Source: Amborella trichopoda
Lineage: Eukaryota; Streptophyta; Magnoliopsida; Amborellales; Amborellaceae
Direction of reading: 5' to 3'
Length of the DNA stretch: 64,000 nucleotides
NCBI RefSeq assembly: GCF_000471905.2
Contig: NW_006499677.1
Span: 288,094-352,093 of the forward strand
Positions 1-12,157 of the stretch are shown here, piece after piece (position 1 is the first letter of the stretch; every line of letters begins with the position of its first letter). The notes under the pieces were generated by a model, which was given only the letters and a program-made list of their open reading frames with translations, did no database searches and was not told the DNA's origin. The position numbers and the translations under genes are program-made.

Positions 1-440
1 CCGAAATTCCATTGAGTTTTTCGGTGAACCCATTGCTACTCCTCCTTCTTCTCTCGATAACCAGAGGATTGTTAGCTCCCCAAACATCTCTACAACCTCC
101 CTATCAGCCTCAGGACTATCAGAAGAGCACCTCAACTCCAACAAAACACCACTACGATTCTTGCAGCTTCACCGAAAATGTCTCAGTGAGCCTGAGAAGC
201 CTCTCTTCCTTGCTTAGGAGAGCCTTGACACCTTCAAAAAACTCCCGTAAGCAGGCTGTAAAGGCCCACAACCTACTGAAGCTCGTCAGAAAATTTCTTG
301 AAGGCATGTCTGCATCAAATTTTGGGAGAGAAAACTCTAGTCGGGAAACTCTCGAAAAAAACTCCCGCTCTCTTTCTCTCTCTCTCTCTAAAACTCTCTT
401 CGAATGTTTTACTCTTCAGTAAAACAATAAAATGAGGTTT

Positions 441-452
441 CCCCTTTTTATA
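441..452 (-). promoter_or_regulatory. Antisense TATA box in the T0 3'UTR
   Basis: The minus strand reads TATAAAAAGGGG, followed by a leader rich in GAGAGA. The same motif at the same place occurs in T2 (41527-41538) and, one base changed, in T1 (18141-18152). In T1 it points at the antisense ORF (15827-17322). The target ORF of T0 would lie left of the window. Confidence 0.6.
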
Positions 453-1030
453 CTCAACAGTAACACAAACTGCCACTCACAAGTTCAAAATGATGCTCCA
501 GTCACCAGCTTCTGATGGCAATAAGACCAGGCCAGAGCAAGTCAAGCCCGAGGCCTGAAAGGGTTATCGTCGTGTGCTGCGTAAGATGCTATCGTCGCGT
601 GCCTTTATCAAGGGTTGTCGCCCCGTGCTTCACCCAGAGGCAATCGCCGTGCGCTGCATAAGATGCTATCGATGTGCACCTTCGTCGAGGGCTATTGCCA
701 CGCGCTTCACCCAGAGGTAATCGCCGTGCGCGGCATAAAATTCTTTCGTCTTGTGCCTTCGCCAAAGGCCATCACTGTGCGCTTTGTCAAGGGCTATCGT
801 CGCGTGCCCATCAAGAGCTAACATCGCGCACCTCACCAAGTGACTACTGCCTTCATCATGAGCCTAATGTCATGAGCGTCATCCAGAACTTAGCACCGTG
901 CACATGCCATGGCACTCCCATCTGGACCTTCGTCCCACATCCCCAAGAAGTTCATTCCCTGCACCCCAGCCTCACTCCTCCAAGAGTTGAGTCCCCAATT
1001 ACAACTCCATTCCCCCAGGAGCTACATTCA

Positions 1031-1402
1031 CCCTACACAATGGTCCATGCTGCATAACCTTAAACTGCACAACCATGGTCCATGCCGCATGACCTTAAAC
1101 TGCACAGCCTTGGTCCACATCGCATGATCTTAAATTGCATAGCCTTGATCAATGCCGCATGACCTTAAACTTCACAGCCTTGGTCCATGTCGCATGACCC
1201 TAAACTACATAGCCTTGGTTCTAGCCGCATGACCAGAAATTGCACAGCCACGATTTAGTTGCATGACCTTAAACCGCATGGTCCAAACTACATGACCTTA
1301 AACTGTAGCGAAGGTCTAGTTGCACAACCTTAAACTGCATGATACTAGCCGAATGAGTTTAAATTGCGTAGCCATGGTCCGAGCTACAAGACCTTAAAAC
1401 TG
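1031..1402 (+). repeat. 35-bp tandem array, T0 array 1
   Basis: About ten degenerate copies of a unit with the core CATGACCTTAAACTGCA followed by CAGCCATGGTCC. The same family recurs in T0 array 2, T1, T2 and, on the minus strand, T3. It lies directly upstream of the antisense TATA box. Confidence 0.85.
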
Positions 1403-1894
1403 TAATGCATGTCCCTGTAATAAAATGATAAACAACATGACAAATAGTCCACACGCAGGACTTTAAACTGTGAAATGGATGCACCCCTTTGCCAGGTGTA
1501 TTCCATCAACATGCCCAGTGGAGTTAGGCATATGCAAAAGAAAAAGAGAGTCATGCTTACCCCTTTAATCCCCAGTGGGTTTGTCTCACACCAACACCTC
1601 AGTAGGAGTCACACCCTATTGTGACCCACTACCCCCAGTGGGGTTGCATCTATACTTTGGCCTGTCATTATTAACAAAGTTACATGCATACTGTTACTCA
1701 TCATCCTCAGGGAGTCACACTTACCCTCTTAATCCCCCATGAAGTCCGCTTCCACTCGCCACTCCTTGTAGGGGCCACCATCTTCATTTAAATCTATCTA
1801 CTTATGTATAGCCTCAACTATCTTTATCCCTAAGGAGTCAGATTGCTATCCACAGACCTCTTCCCCATGCAGCTTCACCTACGTGGTGATCCAC

Positions 1895-2260
1895 ATAAGG
1901 GTCCATGCTGCATGACCCTAAACTGCACAGCCATGGTCCAAATTATATGACCTTAAACTGTAGTAACGGTCTAGTTGCATGACATTAGACTGTTTGGTCC
2001 TACTTGCATGACCTTAAACTGCATAGATATGGTCCAAACTATATGATCATAAACCATATTCTACGTCCTAGCCGCATGACATTAAAAGGCTCAACATCAT
2101 GGTCCAAACTTTATGACCCTAAACTGTAGCGGAGGTCTAGTTGCACGACCTTAAATTGCCTGGTCTTTGTTGCATGACTTTAAACTGCATGACCACGGTC
2201 CGAGCTATATGACCTTAACGCATAGTGCATGTCCTGGCCACATGACGTTAAACTACTTTG
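1895..2260 (+). repeat. 35-bp tandem array, T0 array 2
   Basis: Further degenerate units of the same 35-bp family, many with a variant GGTCTAGTTGCA segment. A 490-bp non-repetitive spacer separates it from array 1. The same two-array layout is seen in T1. Confidence 0.8.
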
Positions 2261-3774
2261 CCCAAGTCCAGGAGACATGACCTTGAAGATTCCCCCACAC
2301 ATATGCACACAACCCCTTTACGTGCATTTTCATGCACGCTTTCCTTCAACGACCCATTCGTGTGCACGCACCACCTTCATTGCTTCCCCAGTGAATTCAC
2401 TTCACTATCACTATTCATCACTCCCCAGTGAGTCTGACACATGCTCACAAAGGTGACGAACCATCTCGCCATCCATACTCATCATTAGCTAGTGGGTCAC
2501 CACTTTTCATCCACTATTCATACACCTTCCATATTTCATAGGTAGCCTCATGTCACCTCCCCAAAGAGAGTCAAAACCACCACCATACTCACCTATGGCC
2601 TTCACAGACTGCATTCTTCACCACTCTGATCCAGCTGTATGACCCTAAACTATAATACGCGTCCTGACAGCATGACGTTAAAAGGCTTCGTGCAAGTCTC
2701 GAAGGCATGACCCTAAACAGCCTTCACAAAAAATGGGCATGGTGTACACATGAACAAGAGAACGCCATGAGTAAACATGACAGATAAGCATGGTCATGAA
2801 ACCATGAGTAAAAGAGTTATGTGAAAAAAAAAAACTGGGCATGGTGAAAAACCCAAAAGGGAAATGTGAGCAAAAATGGATGAAAAGGATGGACATGGCC
2901 GCAAAGTCATGGGTAAAAGAGCCCAAAATCAAGAAAGTTGGCGAAAACTATCTTTACGGCACCACATCCCCTGTTCAAGAGAAAACCCGCAAAAGGGCAC
3001 TTGGACCGACAAAACAGGTTGAAGCAACACCACAGCCTCAACCGACACATAATTTCCAAACAGTCATAATCTTAGCTAGCGAGGTCTACCTAAAATCCTC
3101 AACTGCCAGCATCCAATCACAACACAAAATGGCTCATTTGGGAGTGAGAGCCTCAAAAGATCTCCCACACTTCACCTCCAAAAAATGACAAGAGTCTTGG
3201 AGGGTGAAGACGATGACCGAAAGATCCCTCCAAAATGCTAAAGATCCCCACAAAGGCATGAAACTGACGAAACCAGAGCCTAACCTCCCAGAGACTTCAA
3301 GGTAATGTCTCGTCATGAGATTGCCTCGCCTAAAACCTTCCATAGTTGAAAGGCCCAGATTTTCTACTAGACCCGACAGAATGGGGCCCACGAGGCCGCC
3401 TCAACAAAATTCCCTCAAGCGACAGGGCCAAACTTTCGAGATAAGTCAGAAGCTCCAGACTGGACCCCGTTAGATGGGACCTACAGAGATACCCTGATCA
3501 TCAAAAGAAAATCTGGTGTAGCAGCAAACAATGAGGTCCCTACAAAATTCAGATAGGCCCTATTCTGATCAATGAGGTCCCTACAAAATTCTCAAGCAGT
3601 CAGAATCATGAATAGTCCCTCGAGGGTGAGGACTTTGACAGGATCGGTTAAAAGTATCTTCTCCCCCTAAAGTCTCCATAAATGGACCTGTACATTGCAT
3701 CCAAATTTCCGAGCATCCTTTTCAAAAGTTTTCCCTCTCGTTTCTCTCTAAGAACAACATTTAGTTGGGTAAGC

Positions 3775-5063
3775 TGTTTGAAGACATTTTTCAACACCTT
3801 GGTCGCCCGGTTAGTAAAGCCTGACAAAACAGTGGAAATTTTGACAGTCTTAAAAAATCGCCAGAACTGGCCAATATCTTCATAAGGATTCTCAAAGTCT
3901 CCTATCAAGTTTCGTCGTATTCCGACATGTTTAAGGTAGTGCATACTGGAAAACAGTTTCGCCAGAATCGACCTTCAATACCCTGAAACAGACCTTATAA
4001 TTAGAGCTATAGTTTTGATGTCTCAATTTGCTGTGGGACAACTGCCATTGAATCTGTCATGGTTAAAAACCCTAGAAGGTCAAATTTCAGCATAAACGGA
4101 CACTCCAGGAAGATGTTATAAGCACAAGAGTGAAACAAGAGGAGCCACACGCTATTCCCATGCGGCCACCCTGCAACTCAACTACATTAAAAGGGCAGTG
4201 TGCCCAAAATATATACCAGGTACCATCATGTTTGGGCACACTTCCTCACAAGAAAGGGTTTTTACTTAATAAAGTTTCTCTTTCTTCCCATTGTTGGGTC
4301 ATGCTTGGAGAGAGAGAGTAAGGAGAGAGAAACTTTGGGACCGCTACCCCTAGGCTTAAGGTACGTGCTATTCCTCAACGTCTCAGTGAGGAATGCAAGT
4401 AGCGAAGCATATTGTCGTCCGCGGGGGCTTCACCCTGCCACGTGACTATTGGAGGCGGCGATGTCCATCACCATCTGCAATGGGTCACGACAATACTCAT
4501 CACCACCCATGAGCCTCTCTTTTGCGCCCCGCACCTACCGTCGTGTGCAGGTTTCTTTAATTCACTCGACGGCCATCACCACGCGCAAGCTCCAGACTCC
4601 TTCCATGCCTCTCCACATCTATCATCGTGCACAAGTTACCCTTGTGCCCCATGCTTATCGCCATGCGCTCCACGAGATGTAATGGTCGCGTGACCCATGA
4701 GAAGTTATCATTGTGCCCCTCGCCAAAAGCTATCGCCATCCGCAAAAGATGAGTTGCCTACTTGCGTTGTAAATGGCGATGCCTCTTGCATTCCACGGGT
4801 TTCTCTCATGTCCCTCGTCTAGTGTCGTGTGCCTCACGGGGAGCTATTGTCGTGAGCCTGACCGGAAGCCATTGCCGCCTGCAAGGGATGCGGTGTCTTC
4901 TCATGATGCTAAAGGCAAGGCCCACTGCCGTCTGGAGTCTCCCCCCCTTACTCTTGAGCAAGGTTCTTGAGAGAGTGATCTCAAGTTCCGGGTTCACTAG
5001 AGACCTGAGATACGTGCCGTTAGATCATCTAGATCCGAAGGGTGAGATCAAGGCACCTAACCA
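3775..5063 (+). mobile_element. T0 3' LTR
   Basis: It starts TGTTTGAAGACATTTTTC and ends CCTAACCA, matching the ends of six other LTRs here. A TATA-like ATATATA is at 4209-4215 and an AATAAA polyadenylation signal near 4267. The 1289-bp length is short for this family because the variable centre is small. The flank to the right is F reverse transcriptase on the minus strand, so T0 inserted antisense into F just after the FQELKKRL codons. The right-hand target-site copy would be GTCTC; its partner is outside the window. Confidence 0.85.
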
Positions 5064-5926
5064 GTCTCTTCTTTAGCTCTTGGAAGCTTGTTTCACAATT
5101 ATCTTACCATTCAAACTTTACCTTTTTTTGAGTTAAGTGAGTCAGGGGAAGCGCTATCTTTGGGAACCCTTCAACAACGCGTCTGTAATAACCTGCCAGT
5201 CCCAGAAAACTATGGACCTCAGACACATTTGTCAACCTTTCCCACTTCAAGACGGCTTCAATTTTACAAGGGTTAACTGCAACCTCGTTCTTCGAAATAA
5301 CATGCCTAAGGAAGGGAACACTACAAAGCCAAAACTCGCTTTTCCCCAGCTTAGCATATAACTTCTCTGTCTTTAGGATCTGGAGGACCATTCTGAAGTG
5401 TTGTTCATGCCCTTTCTGATTCATTGAATATAATAGAATGTCATCTATTAAAACCACTACAAAAATCTTCCAAAAAGGGTCTAAACACTTTATTCATTAA
5501 ATCCATAAAGACGTCTAGAGCATTAGTTAGCCCAAATAGAATAACTAAGAACTCATAGTGTCCGTATTGGGTTCTGAATGCGGTCTTAGAAATATCCTCT
5601 TTCTTGATCCGTAATTTATAATAGCCTAACTAAAGATCAATTTTAGAAAAAACTTGAGCCCCTTAAAGCTGATCAAAGAGGTTGTCAATTCTAAGCGAGG
5701 GGTACTTATTCTTTACTGTGACCAAAATCAGCTGTTTATAATCTATACAAAGTCTTAAGGACCCATATTTCTCTTTCACAAATAAAATTGATGCACACCA
5801 TGGTTACACACTAGGTCGAATGAATCCTCTTTTCAATAATTCTTGCAGTTGTTCCTTCATTTCCTTCAATTTAGCTGAGGCCATCCTATAAGGGGCTTTA
5901 AAAATGAGGGAAGTGTCAGCAATCAC
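5064..5926 (-). pseudogene. Reverse transcriptase fragment of the Del/Tekay-type element F
   Basis: On the minus strand this encodes the core of a Ty3/gypsy reverse transcriptase, the enzyme that copies element RNA into DNA. Reading from 5926 leftward are the fingers and palm ([41 protein letters not shown]), the catalytic motif [10 protein letters not shown] with its two aspartates near 5444, the thumb (FLGLAGYYRRVVEGFPKIA) and the start of the connection (KFEW, FQELKKRL). In-frame stops occur after RPSV and DQL, with a frameshift just before the IDD motif. Both ends are cut by T-family LTRs: T1 on the right at the RT start and T0 on the left. It is the missing continuation of the F gag-protease at 24651-26226. 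Confidence 0.93.
5922..5926. repeat. Left target-site duplication of T1 (ATCAC)
   Basis: ATCAC directly precedes the T1 5' LTR. The base run after the T1 3' LTR (24651-24655) is GTCAC, matching at 4 of 5 bases. In the F reading frame the pair are the two copies of GTGAT/GTGAC at the RT start. Confidence 0.7.
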
Positions 5927-6845
5927 TGTTGGAAGGTATTTTATATCAACATGGGGCCCCCGCTCAATAAAGGCCTAAAAAGTAGTGTAAATTCAGGCAG
6001 TCTCAGAACAACCACAAAACTGGCCAAGATCTTCATGAGTTCTCTCAAGAGTCTCATGCCATGTTTCGTCACATTTCGACATGTCTAAGGCAGTGTAGAC
6101 TGAGAAACAATTCCGACAAAATTGGCCTCTAGCACCTTGAAATGGACCCCTATAATTAGAGCTACATTTTTAGCATCTCAAATTATTGTTGGACCACCAC
6201 CACTGGATCCGGCATGGTTGAAAAGCCCCAAGGGTCAAGTTTCAGCTCAAATGAACATTCCAAGATGAAGTTATAGGCAAAAGAGTGAAACAGGAGAAGT
6301 TGCACGTTATTCTCATGTGGCCACCCTGCAACACTACACCATTGAAGGAACAATCACAACCAGTAAATTTTGATGCTCATATCTCACTCATCCTAGGTCG
6401 GATCATGCTCAAATTTGGTGAGCATGTTCGTCTAATCAAGACGAGCAATTCGATATGTGACACGCCTTGTGACAATCCCCAATCGCAAAGAAAAGCTAGA
6501 GAGAAGTTGCTGATCTGTGAAGAAAACTGCAGAAAATTCAGCATCATCGTGCCTCGCTCAAGTGGTCAAATCATGCCGCTCGTGAGCCTGATCGATGCGA
6601 GATCAATTCTAAACCAGCTCAAGCAGCTGGGGGGCTTTCTTCATGATCTAAAAGGGCACCCAAGCCAGCCAGCATGAGTAAGTCCTGAACCCACCTAAAA
6701 TTCCTCTCTCATTGGTCAGTATACCTACCCTTTCCCTTGAGCGAGGTTCCGAGAGAGAAATCTCAAATCTCAAGTTCACCAGAAACCCTAGACACTTACC
6801 GTCAGATCACCAAGATCAGAAGGGTGAGATTGAGGCACCTAACCA
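5927..6845 (+). mobile_element. T1 5' LTR (internally deleted)
   Basis: It starts TGTTGGAAGGTATTTTAT and ends CACCTAACCA. Both ends align with the 3' LTR at 22004-24650, but about 1.7 kb of centre is missing at a junction near 6613, where sequence matching 22680 jumps to sequence matching 24417. The missing part holds the TATA and polyadenylation region, so this LTR has lost its likely promoter. Confidence 0.85.
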
Positions 6846-6848
6846 GCT

Positions 6849-6866
6849 TGGCGACTCCACTAGGGA
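6849..6866 (+). other. T1 primer-binding site
   Basis: TGGCGACTCCACTAGGGA begins three bases after the LTR end, where reverse transcription of gypsy elements is primed; TGG pairs with the tRNA CCA end. T2 and T3 have related sequences at the same spacing. Ogre elements are reported to use tRNA-Arg; identity here was not checked. Confidence 0.75.
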
Positions 6867-8366
6867 ATTCCTACCCCTTAGTCCATTCGCTCTTGTTTGA
6901 CCAATTTCCTTTCACTTGTTGCACTTATTTCTATGGCACTTGGGTTGTTCAAGCCATTATTCTTGGTCGAGGACTTCCTTATCCCTGCACTCGTGGCTGT
7001 CCTAGGGAAGTGAGTCACTGAAGCCTCCTTCCCTACCCTCCTTTTGAGTTAGGACTCATGATCTGGCCCTCAGATTCTCACCTGGATCGGTGTGAGTGAG
7101 GACTTAAAGGTCGCCACCTCCCCAGCTTCTCACCTTGGTGGACTCTCCACCAAGGCCCCTTGCATGGGCAGCAATGCTGCTACCACACACCCTACTACTG
7201 GCAAATCTCTTGCCAGTCATACTGTTAAGATACACCGAAAGGTTGCCCCATCCATCCCTGTGAAAGGCAAGCAAGTCGTCGTCGTTCCTGAGGTTCACTG
7301 CAAGGCAACCCCCTGTGCTCCTTCAGTACTCCATGCCTCCGCACGCGGAAGGTCAGCACTCAAAGGCAAAGGTCCTAAGGTCTTCACCCCTCGCACACAC
7401 TCAAAGGCTCATGCTCCATCAACCACACCTCGAGGAAACCCTCATGCATTCGCTTTCCTCCGCTCGGGGCAACGCTAGCTCTATGCCACCTCGAGCACAG
7501 GACTGTTGATCGTTGCATCTTCCCTCCTGGCACACACAGCTTCACCTTATGAGAGACAAGCTCCCGCCTCATCCCTCGCGAACACAGGCACATGGGTCTC
7601 GACCTCTTCATGTCAAACCCATTTATCGACTCTGGGCTGACCCCCAAGTCACCCGGACAGCTAACCCTAAAGGTGCACACGCACCACCTTTGTAGGTCCC
7701 TCTTGGATTCAGACTCAAGCGGAGTCATCAACCAGCTTCTTCGTTTACTGCGTCCCTGAAGTCAGGCAAGCACCTCTAGCTCTAGTATTCAAAGGTCTTC
7801 CCTAAGAGTACCATCTTGAGTCAGCCCCAAGTCAACCAAACACCCGAGCCTTATAAAGGAATTCGGGGCATCGGCTTGATGTCAGACAGAGGTCTCCGGC
7901 CTCCATGACAAGAACCCAAGCTGCCCTCCATCCTTGGGCCCCACTCCCTGCTCCAACTCATAGACAGGGTCTTCACCTTTTTGAAGAAAACAAGGCAGTC
8001 CAGGTTTCAGGCTCGGTTTTAGAATGAGGTCCATAGATGCCTCAGGGTCAAGCATAAAAGAGGCATGCAGATCTTGACCAGGGAAACCTCCAAGGCAGTC
8101 GAGGTCACCACCCTTGACTAACTCCTGCCTTGTAATCCCTTCTTCCCTCTTCAAACTACAGAACCTGAGAAAGTTCTAGAATACTGATCGGTGATCACCA
8201 CCCAGAAGTCATAGTCTCAAGACCGTCAAGAGTCGGTCCTCTCAAGATTGGCATACAAAGCCCGAGTCTAGTCAGGGCAAGCTAAGCCCCTCCAGACTGA
8301 TTTTCCACGCATGGCTCCCCAGCCTAGGCGGTCTGCTGCATCACCTTACCTTGGCCGCCCAGAGAA
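6867..8366 (+). other. T1 5' leader between PBS and gag
   Basis: This 1.5-kb stretch is colinear with the T2 leader (37015-38578), sharing for example the GGTCTTC-TAAGAGTACCATCTTGAG block. Both strands have open frames that are not shared intact between copies, so I treat it as untranslated leader. Confidence 0.6.
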
Positions 8367-10407
8367 ATGGTCAATGTCATGGTGATCAATGACCAAAACG
8401 ACGCTCAAGAGGAGTGGATGAACAAGTTCGAAGAAATGATGCAAGTCATCCTCGGAAAGATGGCTCGACTAGAGGACTCCAAGTCCCCTTCTTCATTTGA
8501 TTCCCCGACCAGTGAGGACACAGCTCCAAGGCAGACTCCCCGTCCGGTCCCCCAAGACAGCTCCTCTTCTCGTGGGGTCTCCCAAATCGACATAGATGCT
8601 ATGGTGGCCCATAGCCTCAAGAACAAGGTCCCGAGAATACAGGAAATGCCGCTCTACCAAATGCCACATCCTTCATACATTGACCAGGTGTCGTTTCCTT
8701 CAAACTATTAAAAGGGGAAACTTCCCCTGTTCAATGGAACCACGTCTCTTCACCAGCATATGACCCACTTCCCAGCAACCTGCTAGGAGATGGTAACTGA
8801 TGGATGTCTCCTCCTCTGCCAATTCATCGAGACTCTTCATTGACCAACCTTCTATTGGTATGCTTAGCTGCCGCCAAACTCGGTGCACACTTGGCAAGAA
8901 ATGGAGCAATTGTTCTACCAACACTTCTACGAAGTTCAAAGGAACATAGAAACCATAGAGCTCCTCACCTTCATGTAAGACCCTGGTGAGCTGGTTGACA
9001 AGTTCATCACCCAATGGAGAGAGTTGGCGACCTTTCACACCCCCATGACCAAGAAGGAAGCAGTCCAGACCTGCATACGAAACATGCTTCTAGAGATCGC
9101 CCTACATGTCAAGGCTTCCATCCCGCCCTCCATGTTAGAGCTCATCTCTAAGGCAGTTTGTATCGAGGAATTGTTCAAGCACCACGACAACCCTCATCAA
9201 CAATCCTTCTGCTCAAATTCTTGCTTCAGCAGTCAGGGCAATCAAAAGGCAGTGATCAACGCGGCCATCACCATGACTGACATTAAAGGCACGGCTCCCC
9301 AAACTCTCGATCTCTCTAAAGCACATATGCCTCGGACCAGGGGCAAGCAGTAGTCCTACAATACGGTCCTGCCTCCTAAACACAGTAAGCAGAACGACTA
9401 CTAGACCCATCACCAAAATAAGGTTTACCCCTTTGACACGAAGTGGACCCCTGCACTACTCCAACTGCTGTTGGAACAAAACAAGATCCAACTACCGAAG
9501 ATCACCACTGTAGAGTCGTCGGGGCAAGAGTCGAATGAGAAGTACTGCACCTATCATAGGAGAGTAGCCCATTCCACTAACGACTCCTACAAGCTCAACA
9601 ACACTATCGAGTGCCTTATCAACAAGGGACAGATATAGCTCGAAGAGTTGACAAAGGAATTTGGGTAGTTGAGGCATCTCACATAGTCACAATCCAAGAG
9701 GACGATAGGGCACCCGCTATCCTTCGTGCATTTTTCTCTATAATGGTCGAAGAAGGGATCGCCACCCCAAAGCCAACAAGGCAGCCCAAGTTCTTTCCTT
9801 CAGGTACCGAGAACCTCTGGGGCGCGTACCATTAGATACAAGGTGATGACATCAGCAAGTGCACCGGCTTCCATAAACTCTTAGCAGAAAATATGCAGCA
9901 ATGTCAAGAGGTTCAGGGCGACCCGACAAGACACCCTCAGGTCCCTCTTGTACCTGTTCAAGAAGACCCCCTAACGCAATCCCAGCAAAACACTGAGCCA
10001 GACCCTCTGTAGGCCCTCTTTGACGTAATGCTCTAGCAAGGTCTTGTCACCCTTACGTCACTAGACAGCCTAAGCGTCTTGCCAAGGGTACGAAATAACT
10101 CTGGTACCCCTATCATCATGTGTGGGGTCATGAAATCAAGGAGTGCACTAGGTTCGAGGCCATAGTCATGGAGAAAGTCCAGCAAGGTCACATCGCCTAT
10201 GCGATTCTCTCAAGACACGTCCAAGCCCTCGCTCCCATTCAAGATGAAGCCCCGCTACAAACCCTTCATGAGCATGCACTAGACCTTTCAGAACCCTTGA
10301 CCTCTCAGCCCTGGGAAGTCTACCATGAGCGAAGTAGGCTCAAATCCTTGAAACGTGAGGTAGCCCACCAAGCTAAGACCACTCATCGGTCTGATGGGGC
10401 GGTCTAA
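8367..10407 (+). pseudogene. T1 gag (capsid/nucleocapsid) relic
   Basis: Tat-type gag, the structural protein that packages element RNA. The start MVNVMVINDQNDAQEEW is shared with T2. The capsid-like core is split by several stops: LPLFNGTTSLHQH, then NSVHTWQEMEQLFYQHFYEV, then DKFITQWRELATFH and MLLEIALHVKASIPPSMLEL. It continues through VYPFDTKWTP to a zinc-finger-like KYCTYHRRVAH near 9537. Two more modules of similar layout follow: WGAYH with ISKCTGF near 9820, and YHHVWGHEIKECTRF near 10103. The C/H ligands of these modules are partly lost. At least five in-frame stops make it non-functional. Confidence 0.88.
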
Positions 10408-11040
10408 ACATCCCCTCAGGAATCCTAAAGGAGACGGTGAGAATTTAGGTCAGCCCGTCGAAGGAATCATCTTCCTCAGCCACTAATCGAGGAAGAATTC
10501 CTTAGACCTCTTCCTCTGCTGCTGAACATGTGGGACTTCATCCTAGGTGCAGCTCGCCTCATCTTATCGTCCAATCAGGTAGACGACCTTGAGTTATCAA
10601 TATCTCAACAGTCGGTTAAAATGGTTGACGATGTTAAAAGCACCCCATGATGGTCAAAGCTGAGGCATGACCTTAAATAACCCTACAAACGTCCAATTTC
10701 GGTGACGACTAAAAAGCTTCCTAAAACGTTCTAACTCTTCTTCTCCTTTCCCCTCCTCTATTCCTTCTGCAGGTACCGCTCAACGATACTTAGGTTTTGA
10801 CACTCTAAACAAAGAGTTTGGAGGGAACAACCTCATCCTGACATAGTAAGAGCACCTCAAAGAAATTTTGGACCACGCGGCAGGACTCTCTACAGCCGTT
10901 GAAGCCCTAGCAACTCAGTCCAATGTCGAGTCATCCTTGACCTCCTCTTCTAAAGAAGCCTCCCACATGGTACAAATCTTGAAAGTACCAGCTAGCACGA
11001 GGAAAATGGGTCTAATATCAGGGAAGAAGCTATAGCCCAC
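10408..11040 (+). other. T1 gag-to-protease linker with splice-acceptor-like tract
   Basis: No domain is recognised. A strong pyrimidine run (about 10736-10769) ends in TTCTGCAG|GT at 10770-10772 and looks like a 3' splice site. Ogre elements are known to splice an intron inside gag-pol. A mostly open frame after it (EHLKEILDHAAGL, then STAVEALATQSNVESSL) runs up to the solo-LTR insertion. No clear donor site was identified. Confidence 0.4.
11036..11040. repeat. Left target-site duplication of the solo LTR (CCCAC)
   Basis: CCCAC here is identical to 13943-13947 after the solo LTR. A perfect 5-bp duplication is the signature of Ty3/gypsy integration. Confidence 0.92.
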
Positions 11041-12045
11041 TGTTTCAACGTATTTTTCATCACCTTGGTCCTTAGTAAGAAGCAGGTCAATAAAGCCTAC
11101 AGAACAGTGAAAATTCTTGACAGTCTCAGAATGGCACCTGAATTAGTCAACATCATCAACAGGAATCCAAAATACCACCTGCCAAGTTTCGTCGTATTTT
11201 GACATGTCTAAGGTACTGAACACAAAGGAACAATTTTCGAAAAAATTGCCTCTAACACCCTGAAAAAGACCCTACAAGTGAAACTACATTTTTGGTGTTT
11301 GAAATCATTGTGGGACCACCACCATTAGATCTGACATGGTTGAAAACCCTTATGGGCCAAGTTTCGACATAATCGGACAATCTAGAACAAATATATGAGA
11401 AAAACATTGAAACAAGAGGGGTCGCACACTATTCCTGTGTGGCCTCACTCCACCAAAACACCATTATTGGTGGCTATGTTTACAGTCACGGGCAGTCACT
11501 TTTAGGACCCGTAATTAACTCGTTCCAGGTCGGATCGCTCCCAAATTTGGTGAGCATATTCATCTCATCAAGACGAACAATTTGCGATGTGGCACGCCCC
11601 AAGCCGATGTCCGAGTAGGGAGAAAATCTAGATATAAAATGCAAATCAGTGAAGAAGTTGCAGAAAATTCAGCAGCAACATGCCTCGGTCGATTGACCAA
11701 ATCACGATGCTCGTAAAACGGATTGACGGGAAACTAATTCCATTGTGTGCGTAAGGTCTAGGGCTATTATTGGTCCGAACGCCGAACATGATGAACGGTC
11801 AGATTTCACGCATGAAACTAATGAAGTTACTGAAATTCTGGCTATCGGATTTCAGTTTTCGACCAAAACTCAAAAGTTGTAAAATCTTCGTTCGGACTCC
11901 AAATCGCATCCCATTTATTGCCACGCGATCATGATGGCATGCTTAGTGCACTACGATGAAGAAATCACAAAAAACACTAAGAAACGAAGGCACTATCGAT
12001 CTAAAGTCTCCACGATCTAAAGTCACCCATGTTTGGGCACAATTC

Positions 12046-12053
12046 TATATAAA
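12046..12053 (+). promoter_or_regulatory. LTR TATA box in the solo LTR
   Basis: TATATAAA lies about 1 kb into the LTR and about 60 bp before AATAAA. Equivalent boxes occur at 4209 (T0), 23285 (T1 3' LTR), 35775 (T2) and 53133-53140 (T3, minus). This marks the U3/R boundary. Confidence 0.65.
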
Positions 12054-12111
12054 CAAGCACTCCCTCATTATAAGAAGGCCTCTAGATGCATAAGTCACTA
12101 TTTGAAGATTC

Positions 12112-12117
12112 AATAAA
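12112..12117 (+). terminator. LTR polyadenylation signal
   Basis: AATAAA downstream of the TATA box, at the place expected within R. T0 has the same signal near 4267. Confidence 0.55.
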
Positions 12118-12157
12118 ATTTACGTTCTTGCTTGAGCCTGTAAGTACGTCTTGGAGA

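Larger units (their letters stand above)
1..3774 (+). mobile_element. T0: 3' untranslated region of a Tat/Ogre-type LTR retrotransposon, left end cut by window
   Basis: This stretch matches, in the same order, the region upstream of the 3' LTR in T1 (about 17840-22003) and part of T2 (about 40920-42635). Shared blocks are an antisense TATA segment, a GTCGTG-rich block (about 560-830), two 35-bp repeat arrays, a unique spacer (1403-1894), a CCCAGTGAGTC block (2270-2640), a GGGCATGGTG block (2730-2900) and a GGAGTGAGAGCCTCA motif near 3140. It ends at a weak G-rich tract (AGTTGGGTAAGC) just before the LTR, where a polypurine tract is expected. No sense-strand coding is supported; the short ORFs here are not conserved. 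The rest of the element lies left of the window. Confidence 0.8.

Noticed and set aside
615-1127. Short Arg/His-rich plus-strand frames in the T0 3'UTR
   Set aside because: They read the GTCGTG block and 35-bp repeats; not conserved in T1 or T2.
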